Shown in pieces: positions 1-6,580 of a DNA stretch of 32,684 nt (its first letter is position 1; each line of letters begins with the position of its first letter). Made by a program: the position numbers and the translations under genes. The stretch covers positions 1-32,684 of the forward strand of contig DAOVNC010000002.1 in assembly GCA_030630445.1 (NCBI GenBank). Direction: 5' to 3'. This stretch comes from Kiritimatiellales bacterium (lineage in GTDB: Bacteria > Verrucomicrobiota > Kiritimatiellia > Kiritimatiellales > Pontiellaceae). The notes under the pieces are model-generated. The model did no database searches. It had not been told where the DNA came from and saw only the letters and a list, made by a program, of their open reading frames with translations.

Positions 1-340
1 CATCGGCGGCCTGGTGGGTTTCGGGGAAGGCGCGTTTGCGCTCCTCGACGACGAGCGGCAGGCCGCGCTCGGCAAAGAAGTCGAACGTCTCCCGCACTGC
101 AAAGCGCGAGAAAGGGGAAAAGAGAAACTTGGCGCCATCGCCGAAAGAAGAAAGGAAGGTGCGGGTGTCGAACTCCGCGTTGGTAATGTTGCAGCGCCCG
201 CCGCCGGTCAGGTTCAGCTTTTCGCCAAACGTCCGGTTCTTTTCCACTAGCAGCACGCGGCGGCCATATTCCGCGGCATGCCCAGCCGCCATCATGCCCG
301 CCGGTCCGCCACCCACAACAACTACATCGAAACGTTCCAT
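1..340 (-). CDS. BaiN/YhiN (HI0933)-family flavoprotein, 3' end outside window
   Basis: This is the N-terminal 113 residues of an NAD(P)/FAD-dependent oxidoreductase. It reads on the minus strand from an ATG at 340-338 and runs off the window start. The product opens with a dinucleotide-binding Rossmann motif, VVVVGGGPAGMMAA (about residues 6-19), followed by an acidic strand end (LLVEKN). Next come FGEKLNLTGGGRCNITN and a later FFAERGLPLVVEERKRAFP stretch, both characteristic of the HI0933/YhiN family. Family members are cytosolic flavoproteins of poorly defined substrate; the bile-acid enzyme BaiN belongs here, but nothing in the sequence points to bile acids. Two GTATAC palindromes lie about 110-180 bases upstream. 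The family assignment is firm and the substrate unknown. Confidence 0.88.
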   Translation of the reverse strand, partial: MERFDVVVVGGGPAGMMAAGHAAEYGRRVLLVEKNRTFGEKLNLTGGGRCNITNAEFDTRTFLSSFGDGAKFLFSPFSRFAVRETFDFFAERGLPLVVEERKRAFPETHQAAD

Positions 341-447
341 GCGCGGGAATCTAGCAGATGGTTTCGCCGATGCAATTCATACGGCCATTCAGGTGTGCTT
401 CTTCGCGTGGATTCGGCTAAGACACTCCAAATCGGGCACTGTTTTTC

Positions 448-517
448 ATATAGTATACGATATATTTTGCCTCAAAATTGGCCCTATTTCGGTGGTTTTA
501 TGTCGTATACGACATAA
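448..517. promoter_or_regulatory. Pair of GTATAC-centred palindromes (candidate operators)
   Basis: Positions 498-517 form a perfect 20-base palindrome, TTATGTCGTATACGACATAA. Positions 448-463 form an imperfect one, ATATAGTATACGATAT, with the same GTATAC core. Their centres are 52 bases apart, about five helical turns, which suits cooperative binding on one DNA face. They lie upstream of the minus-strand flavoprotein gene starting at 340. GTATAC cores are common in operators of FadR-type GntR regulators. The regulator is not in the window, so its identity is a guess. Confidence 0.45.
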
Positions 518-546
518 TTTTGTGCGGCGTTTTTTATGGGGATACG

Positions 547-577
547 CAAAAAAGGCACCCCTTTCGGAGTGCCTTTC
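547..577 (-). terminator. Terminator hairpin behind the hcp fragment
   Basis: The stem pairs AAAGGCAC with GTGCCTTT around a 10-base loop. Read on the minus strand it is followed by a T-run, so it would end transcription arriving from the hcp fragment. It is the diverged counterpart of the hairpin at 2493-2521. Confidence 0.6.
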
Positions 578-802
578 CTATTAACCGATAACGATTAACT
601 GCTAACTGCCGCTAGGCTCCGAGGCACTGTGCCATATCGGCCTCGACGGTGGTGGTGGGTGCAATGTTGAAGTTGTCAACGAGCACTTGCAGCACGGTCG
701 GGGTGATGAAGGCCCGGCAGGGTCGGGCCGAGTTTGATATCCTTGATGCCCAGATGCAACAGGGACAGCAGGATGCAGACGGCTTTCTGCTCGTACGAGA
801 GG
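571..802. repeat. Direct repeat copy A (hcp 3' end plus terminator side)
   Basis: About 230 bases match 2514-2750 in the same orientation with only a few differences: two or three substitutions, one extra C near 713-715, and loss of three bases near 795. The match starts in the terminator stem, covers the AT-rich spacer after the hcp stop codon, and ends about 190 bases into the hcp coding sequence. The two copies bracket the AT-rich segment 803-2513. Confidence 0.9.
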
Positions 803-806
803 TTCA
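612..806 (-). pseudogene. hcp: Fragment of hybrid cluster protein, C-terminal end
   Basis: This is a partial second copy of the last 60 or so codons of hcp, on the same strand as the intact gene at 2558-4150. From an ATG at 806-804 the frame reads MNLSYEQKAVCILL and continues through LHLGIKDIKLGPTLP. One extra base near 713-715 then shifts the frame. The last 30 codons (ending DMAQCLGA and TAG at 614-612) survive in a different frame. Relative to the intact gene it has also lost the Trp470 codon. It lacks the N-terminal cluster cysteines and most hybrid-cluster ligands, so it cannot be functional. It marks one edge of a duplication or integration event. Confidence 0.9.
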
Positions 807-883
807 TTTTGGCATGAGGCACCCTCCATTCTAATCCGGACAGTTTAATTTACAATCTACCTTCCATAAATTTTATAAGTCTA

Positions 884-911
884 TTGACTATTGTTAGGGG
901 GGGGGTAGCAT
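884..911 (+). promoter_or_regulatory. Candidate promoter with a G9 tract in its spacer
   Basis: TTGACT (884-889) and TAGCAT (906-911) are separated by 16 bases, nine of which are an uninterrupted G-run (897-905). The -35 box matches the sigma-70 consensus at five of six positions and the -10 box at four of six. It faces the exported-protein gene at 1026, leaving a leader of about 110 bases. Slippage of the G-run would change the spacer length. Confidence 0.4.
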
Positions 912-1025
912 CGCGTGCAGATGTAGGAGACTCCAGCTTTCACGGATGCTCGGATTGAAACTGAAAAGTTCAAGATACCTGAAATAAAAAATGGTGAAAC
1001 TAATTAAATTAGGGAAGGAAATAGT

Positions 1026-1586
1026 ATGGGAAAAACAATCATAATTCTATTAGCAAGCATGGTTGCCGGGGTTAGCTTGGAAAGTAGTGCCGCCTCCAAT
1101 TGTGCCAGACATCCCTACCTCATGAAAGCGATCTATCAACGAGATTTATCCGATTCTGAAAAAGATGAAGAGCGCCTAAATGGAAATGGTTGGCCCTTTG
1201 ACCATCATCATGATTTTGGAATTTTGGTTGAAAATGCAGATACTGATCCTCTGGCTGAGTGTGAGTTCACTATAGGATTATTTGCGGATAGCTTCTCGGA
1301 AGCTGCTGTTGGATTCTTGAACTATCTGGGTAGTGGTTTTGATGATATGGTTGGTTGGGTGGATGCTACTGTCAAGCCATCAAATGAAAGTAGAGGATAT
1401 GTTCTTGAAGTTGAAATAATAGACGCTACTGATTATGGAAATTGGAGGGCGCAACTCGATCCAGGAAAGGGAAGTACCTTGTTGCTGGGCCCAAAACCAG
1501 ATGGGTATCATTTGGCGCTACAGATGTGTCAACAGTATGCAGCCACACAATTCAACAGCATCTTTCCCGTTAAGGTTCACCAGTGA
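1026..1586 (+). CDS. Exported protein of unknown function (186 aa)
   Basis: I do not recognise this protein. It begins with a plausible signal peptide (MGKTIIILLASMVAGVSLESSAAS, cleavage near residue 23). The mature part is acidic and contains a His-rich DHHHDFGILVENAD stretch (about residues 59-72) and three mature cysteines. It also has a central segment rich in Gly and Phe (FLNYLGSGFDDMVGWVD). The start is supported by a purine-rich GGAAGGAAA about six bases upstream. The gene is clearly AT-richer than the flanking hcp and enzyme genes. It touches the next gene in a TGATG junction, so the two are probably co-transcribed. Both lie inside a segment bracketed by repeated hcp 3' ends, which suggests acquisition from elsewhere. 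Function is unknown. Confidence 0.75.
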   Translation: MGKTIIILLASMVAGVSLESSAASNCARHPYLMKAIYQRDLSDSEKDEERLNGNGWPFDHHHDFGILVENADTDPLAECEFTIGLFADSFSEAAVGFLNYLGSGFDDMVGWVDATVKPSNESRGYVLEVEIIDATDYGNWRAQLDPGKGSTLLLGPKPDGYHLALQMCQQYAATQFNSIFPVKVHQ

Positions 1587-2443
1587 TGAAAAAAATTATT
1601 ATAATGTTTATTTTGGCGTCTGCTTTGCCGGTAACAGCCAACGATTCGGAGTCCGCAGCAGTTACCCTTTTTAAAGAAATAATGGAGATTAAAGATATTG
1701 ATATAAACTCGCTTGACATAGAACTTCTTACGCAAGATCTATCCTTAAGTTCAAATTCGCCGGGAATATGCAGTGCGATTGTATATGCCTTGTACGGTTC
1801 AGCCAAACAAGGCTCATCGCTAGGGGTAGCCAAGGCAATAAATTATACTGACCGACTGCTCCCCGATGAAATTATTAAGAGCTCCAAGAAGTTTTTAATG
1901 GCAACAATAGAAGGACACACAAATCTTACCACAAGAACAATGTCGAACGTAGCTCTTGCCTTCTCCTTTCCTGGCGATGAAGAGGTTGCAGAGTGGCTCA
2001 GCACTCGGTATTTCTTCTCCGACATATCCGTTCGCGATAAGTCTGATATAATTCGGGCCATGGGGATAGGCGGATATAATACCTATAGTACAACTTTGGT
2101 TGTTAAGGATGGATTGTCGGGGGGTAGTGCGCATTTAGTGGGTAATGCTGCTACCTGTATACAACGAAATTTGGAGAAATATACATCCTTTCTTCCTGAT
2201 TGTGCCGCGTCGTTTCTGACCTTGGAGAAACGCGAGCAAGCGGATCCAAAAAGTTTTACTGATTATTTCGGAAGTATACATAGATGCTATGCAAGCTTGG
2301 GCCAAACTATTTTAATGTATGGCGACGAAGCCCAGACCTATCTTCCCCTTTTTGAACGGCTCTTAGATCAGACTGATCATCCATATGTCAAAGAGATGGT
2401 CTATCAGTTAAAAATGACAAGGGAGGAGAAGGGAACTCCCTGA
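1586..2443 (+). CDS. Exported, probably alpha-helical protein of unknown function (285 aa)
   Basis: I do not recognise this protein. The ATG at 1586 shares a base with the stop codon of the preceding gene; a GTG one codon earlier is possible. Residues 1-19 form a signal peptide (MKKIIIMFILASALPVTAN). The mature part is mostly short predicted helices, for example AAVTLFKEIMEIKDI, EVAEWLSTRYFF and QTYLPLFERLLDQ, giving a HEAT-like impression without a clear repeat. Four cysteines are present, in GICSAI, ATCIQ, PDCAAS and HRCYA. It is AT-rich like its partner and unlike its surroundings. The stop codon lies in a tandem duplication of ACTCCCTGA (2435-2452), so slippage there would add three codons before a second stop. 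Function is unknown; the tight pairing suggests the two proteins act together. Confidence 0.75.
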   Translation: MKKIIIMFILASALPVTANDSESAAVTLFKEIMEIKDIDINSLDIELLTQDLSLSSNSPGICSAIVYALYGSAKQGSSLGVAKAINYTDRLLPDEIIKSSKKFLMATIEGHTNLTTRTMSNVALAFSFPGDEEVAEWLSTRYFFSDISVRDKSDIIRAMGIGGYNTYSTTLVVKDGLSGGSAHLVGNAATCIQRNLEKYTSFLPDCAASFLTLEKREQADPKSFTDYFGSIHRCYASLGQTILMYGDEAQTYLPLFERLLDQTDHPYVKEMVYQLKMTREEKGTP

Positions 2444-2492
2444 ACTCCCTGAAGCATTCCTTTTGTCTCTGTGAATACCTGGAGGCATAAGC

Positions 2493-2521
2493 AAAAGGCG
2501 CCCCCCGTGAGGAGCGCCTTT
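2493..2521. terminator. Bidirectional terminator between the cargo genes and hcp
   Basis: The stem pairs AAAGGCGC with GCGCCTTT around a GC-rich loop, with an A-run on one side and a T-run on the other. It sits between the convergent genes ending at 2443 (plus) and 2558 (minus) and could serve both. Confidence 0.65.
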
Positions 2522-2750
2522 CCTAATTAACCGATAACGATTAACTGCTAACTGCCGCTAGGCCCCGAGGCACTGTGCCATGTCGGCCTCGACGGTGGTG
2601 GTGGGTGCGATGTTGAAGTTGTCAACGAGCACTTGCAGCACGGTCGGGGTGATGAAGGCCGGCAGGGTCGGGCCGAGTTTGATATCCTTGATGCCCAGAT
2701 GCAACAGGGACAGCAGGATGCAGACGGCTTTCTGCTCGTACCACGAGAGG
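2514..2750. repeat. Direct repeat copy B (3' end of intact hcp)
   Basis: This is the intact-gene counterpart of copy A at 571-802. It covers the last 64 or so codons of hcp, the spacer ACCGATAACGATTAACTGCT and half of the terminator. Both copies point the same way, so recombination between them would excise 803-2513 together with one copy. Confidence 0.9.
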
Positions 2751-4150
2751 ATGAAGGACAGCGGCAGGTCGTTCACACCGCAGTCGAAAGCACCGGCAAG
2801 AGCCACGGCCACTTGGACGGCCGAGTAGGCATCGTTGCACTGGCCCATGTCGAGCAGGCGCGGAATACCGCCGATATCGCCAAACTCAAGCTTGTTGAAG
2901 CGGAACTTGCCGCAGGCCAGCGTCAGGATCACGCTGTCATTCGGCACGGCTTCGGCAAACTCGGTGAAGTAGTTGCGTCCCGACTTCGCGCCGTCGCACC
3001 CGCCGATCAGGAAGAAGTGCTTGAGATCGCCGCTCTTGACGGCCTCGATGATTTGCGGTGCCACGCCGAGTACGGCGTTGTGGCCAAAGCCGGTCAGGAT
3101 GGTTTTTTCCTCTTCGGTTTCCGGGAACCCGTCGGCCGCCAAGGCCGCGTCGATGACGGGCGTGAAGTCGCCGTCGGAAATGTGCTGGACGTCCGGCCAC
3201 CGTACGAGGCCGCAGGTGAAGATGCGTGCCTTGTAGTTTTCCTTCGGCTTCTGGATGCAGTTGGTGGTCATCAGGATCGAACCCGGGAAGGCTTCGAACT
3301 CAGAGCGCTGGTCCTGCCATGCGCCACCATAGTTGCCGACGAGGTGCGGATACTTTTTGAGTTCCGGATAGCCGTGGCAAGGAAGCATTTCGCCGTGGGT
3401 GTAGATGTTGATGCCTTTGCCTTCGGTCTGCTTGAGCAGCAGTTCGAGGTCTTTCAGGTCGTGGCCCGAAATAAGGATCGCCTTGCCTTGAACCGCCGCA
3501 ATATTCACGGGGGTCGGGACGGGGTGGCCATAGGTGTCGGTGTTGGCGGCGTCGAGCAGTCCCATCACGGTCAGGTTGATCTCGCCGGTCTTCAGCGCGA
3601 GGGCAACGAGCTCGTCGACGGACGGCGCGGGGTTGAGCAGGAAGGCCATCGCCTCGTGGAAGAAGGCGAAGACGCTGTCGTCTTCCTTTTCGAGAATGAA
3701 GGCGTGGTCGGCATAGGCCGCGGTGCCTTTCAGGCCGTAGAGGATCAACTCTTGCAGGCCGGTAACATCCGGGCCGAGCGTGTCCATGCGGCTTTCGATG
3801 CCGACTTTTTCGCCTTGGGAAATCAGACCGTCGAGATCGCTAGGCAATTCCCAGTCGCCGCCCATCTCCTTCAGTACCTGTGCTCCGCGGCTGATGATGC
3901 CGGCCAGATCGTTGGGGTCGAAGTTGACGTTGGTGACGGTGGTGAAAAGACCTTCCATCACAAACAGGTCGGCCTCGCGGGTGGTGTTGCCGGCCTGGCG
4001 TGCTGCGTGTGCTTTTTCGGAAATCTTTTTGCACACCTGCATCAACAGGTCTTGCAGGGCCGCGGTTTCCGGATCTTTTCCGCATACGCCGAACGCGGTG
4101 CAACCCGTCGACTGGCTGGTTTGTTCGCACTGATAACAGAACATGCTCAT
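2558..4150 (-). CDS. hcp: Hybrid cluster protein (hydroxylamine/NO reductase), class I
   Basis: This 530-residue protein is full length. The N-terminal cysteines C5, C8, C17 and C23 (C-x2-C-x8-C-x5-C) match the class I pattern found in strict anaerobes, which holds a cubane Fe-S cluster. The ligands known for the hybrid Fe-S-O cluster in Desulfovibrio Hcp all have counterparts: H230, E254 (THGEMLP), C298 (TTNC), C385 (GGCDG, the persulfide position), C413, C438, E472 and K474 (WYEQK). The family reduces hydroxylamine in vitro and is linked in vivo to nitric oxide and nitrosative stress; it is cytosolic. The start at 4150 has a GAGGAA ribosome site at good spacing. It is a single-gene unit with a 17-base palindrome upstream and a terminator behind it. 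The 3' end is duplicated at 571-802. Confidence 0.96.
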   Translation of the reverse strand: MSMFCYQCEQTSQSTGCTAFGVCGKDPETAALQDLLMQVCKKISEKAHAARQAGNTTREADLFVMEGLFTTVTNVNFDPNDLAGIISRGAQVLKEMGGDWELPSDLDGLISQGEKVGIESRMDTLGPDVTGLQELILYGLKGTAAYADHAFILEKEDDSVFAFFHEAMAFLLNPAPSVDELVALALKTGEINLTVMGLLDAANTDTYGHPVPTPVNIAAVQGKAILISGHDLKDLELLLKQTEGKGINIYTHGEMLPCHGYPELKKYPHLVGNYGGAWQDQRSEFEAFPGSILMTTNCIQKPKENYKARIFTCGLVRWPDVQHISDGDFTPVIDAALAADGFPETEEEKTILTGFGHNAVLGVAPQIIEAVKSGDLKHFFLIGGCDGAKSGRNYFTEFAEAVPNDSVILTLACGKFRFNKLEFGDIGGIPRLLDMGQCNDAYSAVQVAVALAGAFDCGVNDLPLSFILSWYEQKAVCILLSLLHLGIKDIKLGPTLPAFITPTVLQVLVDNFNIAPTTTVEADMAQCLGA

Positions 4151-4187
4151 TTTTATTCCTCGCTAGGTTAATTTTTAAACAATCCAA

Positions 4188-4204
4188 TCTACAACTGTTG
4201 TAGA
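4188..4204. promoter_or_regulatory. Perfect 17-base palindrome upstream of hcp (candidate operator)
   Basis: TCTACAACTGTTGTAGA has 8-base arms around a single central base, 38-54 bases upstream of the hcp start codon, where a repressor would cover the promoter. It does not match the HcpR/CRP-type box (TTGTGA...TCACAA). Its TACA/TGTA half-sites recall BlaI/CopY-type operators but with different spacing. The regulator is unknown. Confidence 0.5.
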
Positions 4205-4283
4205 CGATGCCGGGGATTATGCATAGCTCAGAATTTCAATCATTGATTTGAGTCAAGAACCCTGGATTTTATGGAAAAGGGTT

Positions 4284-5606
4284 TTACACCACCCATGGTT
4301 TCCGGTGCGGGAAGTCGAGCATGCGGTTGGCTTCGTCGTCCCCGATAAACCGTTCGGCCTTTGGATCCCACTTGAGTTTTCTGCCGAGCTTCATGGCAAT
4401 GTGATGGATCACGCAGACGCTATTGGAGCGGTGCCCGGCTTCGACGGGGTTGCACGGATCCTTGCGGGTGCGCATGCTACGCAGGAAGTCGGCCTCGTGG
4501 TTTTTGCTTTCGTAGAGGTGGATTCCATCGTCGGGAATCTTTTCGCGGAAGATGGCGCGGTCGGGGGCCTTGAATCCGCCGCGATCCACCCAGATCCAGC
4601 CATCGGAGCCAATGAATTTCACGCCGGGATTTCCGTTATGCGAAACCATCTTGACGCCATTGGCATACATCGCTTCGGCTTGGTAGCCGACATGGACATC
4701 GAAGAGCCCGCGTTTGGGAAAGTCGGCGGTGGCTTTAATCTCCACCGGGCCGGAGGTGGTGTCGAGGCCAAGCCCCCACTGGGCAATATCGTACATGTGC
4801 GCGCCCCATCCAGTGATCATGCCGCGGCAGTACGCTTCGATCTGCAGCCAGCCGGGCCGCGAGAATCCTTTTTGCGGATGAACCCCTCGAACGGCATAGG
4901 GAACCTCTGGTGCTGGACCGATCCACATGTCGTAGTCGAGGTTGGTGGGTACGGGCGACTGCGCCGGATCGCCGGTGCCGTGGTCGGTCGGCACCACTAC
5001 CTCGATCTCCTGGAGCTTTCCGATGAAGCCGTTGCGCACCAGTTCGCAGGTCTTGCGGAAATAGATGCTCGAACGCTGCTGCGCGCCGGTCTGCAAAATC
5101 ACCTTGTTGCGCCGAACGGCCTCGACCAATTTCTGGCCCTCGACGATGGAATAGGTCAGCGGTTTCTGGAGGTAGATATCCTTTTTTGCGTTGGCCGCCG
5201 CAATGGCGTTGACGGCATGCTGATGATCCGGCGTGGCAATGATTACGCCGTCGATATCCGGCGAGGCCAGTAGCTTGCGGAAATCCTGGTAGACCTTGAC
5301 GTCAACCGTTATGCCCTTGTCCGCATATTTCTTTTCCAAATCCTTTTTGGCCTGCTGGGCGCGGTTGAGGTCGACATCGCACACGGCCGTGATGCGGGCG
5401 TTGATGCCTTTGTCCGCCCCGCAGCTCACCATCGCAAACATATTGCTGCGTCCCATGCGCCCCGAGCCGATGCAACCAATGCGCAGCACCTGCTCCGCTC
5501 CCAGCACCCCCGAGGGAAGGATGAACGGTGCGGCGGCGACTCCGGCCGAAATGTTTAGGAACGTATTTCGTGAAAGCGTTGTGCTGTTTTTCATTCTATT
5601 TTTCAT
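4284..5606 (-). CDS. Exported Gfo/Idh/MocA-family oxidoreductase
   Basis: This 440-residue NAD(P)-dependent sugar oxidoreductase is last in the five-gene minus-strand run. I chose the ATG at 5606 because AAGGAG lies seven bases upstream; this gives an 11-base overlap with the PmoA-like gene. Longer versions run through that gene. Residues 1-37 resemble a Tat signal (LSRNTFLN, then AGVAAAPFILPSGVLGA), but the second arginine is replaced by Asn. The Rossmann motif GCIGSGRMG is at 44-52. The catalytic-lysine segment YLQKPLT is at 135-141, where many relatives have EKP. GWGAHMYDIAQWG at 257-269 supplies the usual His and Asp. Exported relatives are common in Planctomycetes and Verrucomicrobia beside ThuA and PmoA-like genes. 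The likely role is oxidation or reduction of a sugar released by the locus; the substrate is not readable. Confidence 0.9.
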   Translation of the reverse strand: MKNRMKNSTTLSRNTFLNISAGVAAAPFILPSGVLGAEQVLRIGCIGSGRMGRSNMFAMVSCGADKGINARITAVCDVDLNRAQQAKKDLEKKYADKGITVDVKVYQDFRKLLASPDIDGVIIATPDHQHAVNAIAAANAKKDIYLQKPLTYSIVEGQKLVEAVRRNKVILQTGAQQRSSIYFRKTCELVRNGFIGKLQEIEVVVPTDHGTGDPAQSPVPTNLDYDMWIGPAPEVPYAVRGVHPQKGFSRPGWLQIEAYCRGMITGWGAHMYDIAQWGLGLDTTSGPVEIKATADFPKRGLFDVHVGYQAEAMYANGVKMVSHNGNPGVKFIGSDGWIWVDRGGFKAPDRAIFREKIPDDGIHLYESKNHEADFLRSMRTRKDPCNPVEAGHRSNSVCVIHHIAMKLGRKLKWDPKAERFIGDDEANRMLDFPHRKPWVV

Positions 5607-6552
5607 TCTCATACTCCTTCCATAGGCGTTTAGCCTGTTCTTTGCTGATTTTTCCATCATAGACAAACATGCGGTAGCGGCGGGTGTATTTTTTCCCCGG
5701 CTCGAATTTCCACGGTTTTTCCTGCACCGGATTAAGGTTAACGAATATTGCGCCATTGTGCTGCTGCTTGTCCCAAGTGCGCAGCATTTCCGGATGGTCG
5801 CGGTTGTCCGGATGCCCCATCAGCAGCACCCCGGCGGTTCCACCGTCCGGCGTGGCGCCCTGTATGCGCGTCCAGTCGGCGCGGGTGAAGTTTGCTGTGG
5901 ACCGATCCTTGCCCTCACTGGTCAATATGGTGCTGGTGTCCTTGTTCCACGATGCCGCGCCACGGTAGCCAAATCCGCTGTAGCGATATGGGGAGACTTC
6001 CACCGGATGCTCCGTTGCGCAACGGTGGGTGATCTCTATATCAAGGTAGTAGCCATTGGCTGCCGATTTCTTGAAGCCGGTAATGCGCACGCTGGTTTCT
6101 TCGTTCAACACCACCAGCGGCCCACCGGGTGCGGTGCGGTCAATATAGTCACTTTCCGAAACGAACCCGTTGTCCAGTACCGTCGCCTGGCGTCCTTGGA
6201 TCAGTCCTTTGCCCTTTTGCAACTCCCAGCAGACGATCTTGCGGCCATCCACCTCGATGTATTTCCACGGCCACCAAACCCCGAAATGATGCAAATGGTC
6301 CTTCGGCTGCAAATCCGTTACCGCAAAGCCCGACGGCGTTCTGAGCGGGTGGATGAAATTGCTGCCCTTGAACGCATCCCCGCCCTTCGGGTTTTGCATG
6401 GGCAAAACCTGATAGCCCAGCAATTCTTGTCCGTCGTGTCCGATGGTTAGCCGCTTCCCGTCGTTTTGAATCTCCAGTGCGGTTCCGGCCTGCACTGCGA
6501 TGTGGGCGAGCAAAATGCCGGAAATTAAAACCGCTCGATTCAATGTCTTCAT
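5596..6552 (-). CDS. PmoA-like (DUF6807) secreted protein
   Basis: This 318-residue protein has a signal peptide (about residues 1-22, ending AVQAGTA). It matches the family annotated as 'methane oxygenase PmoA', a misleading name since these proteins are not methane monooxygenase subunits. Visible family motifs are NFIHPLRTPSG (65-75) and DHLHHFGVWWPW (85-96), a His cluster likely to form the active or ligand site. Also present are PYRYSGFGYRG and TADWTR-like segments (ANFTRADWTR) in the second half. The family is predicted to be a beta-sandwich of sugar-enzyme type and usually sits with ThuA and Gfo/Idh/MocA genes, as here. The gene begins 28 bases after ThuA and overlaps the next gene. Biochemical activity is not established from sequence. 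Confidence 0.85.
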   Translation of the reverse strand: MKTLNRAVLISGILLAHIAVQAGTALEIQNDGKRLTIGHDGQELLGYQVLPMQNPKGGDAFKGSNFIHPLRTPSGFAVTDLQPKDHLHHFGVWWPWKYIEVDGRKIVCWELQKGKGLIQGRQATVLDNGFVSESDYIDRTAPGGPLVVLNEETSVRITGFKKSAANGYYLDIEITHRCATEHPVEVSPYRYSGFGYRGAASWNKDTSTILTSEGKDRSTANFTRADWTRIQGATPDGGTAGVLLMGHPDNRDHPEMLRTWDKQQHNGAIFVNLNPVQEKPWKFEPGKKYTRRYRMFVYDGKISKEQAKRLWKEYENEK

Positions 6553-6580
6553 GCAAGCCTCTGTTTTCGGGACTGGGTCT

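Noticed and set aside
2435..2452. Tandem ACTCCCTGA duplication at the stop codon of the second cargo gene
   Set aside because: Only two copies, each with an in-frame TGA; slippage would add or remove three codons at most. Probably a minor replication slip.
2633..4171. 512-codon open frame on the plus strand across hcp
   Set aside because: It is antisense to hcp, whose metal ligands are all intact on the minus strand. The plus-strand product is low-complexity Val/Gly/Glu-rich and has no family features; it is a shadow caused by GC-rich codon use.
4259..4283. AACCC/GGGTT hairpin after the Gfo stop codon as terminator
   Set aside because: Stem of only five pairs, large loop and no T-run on the minus strand; too weak to call.
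4248..5273. 341-codon plus-strand frame across the Gfo gene
   Set aside because: Shadow of the Gfo/Idh/MocA coding sequence; no motifs of its own.
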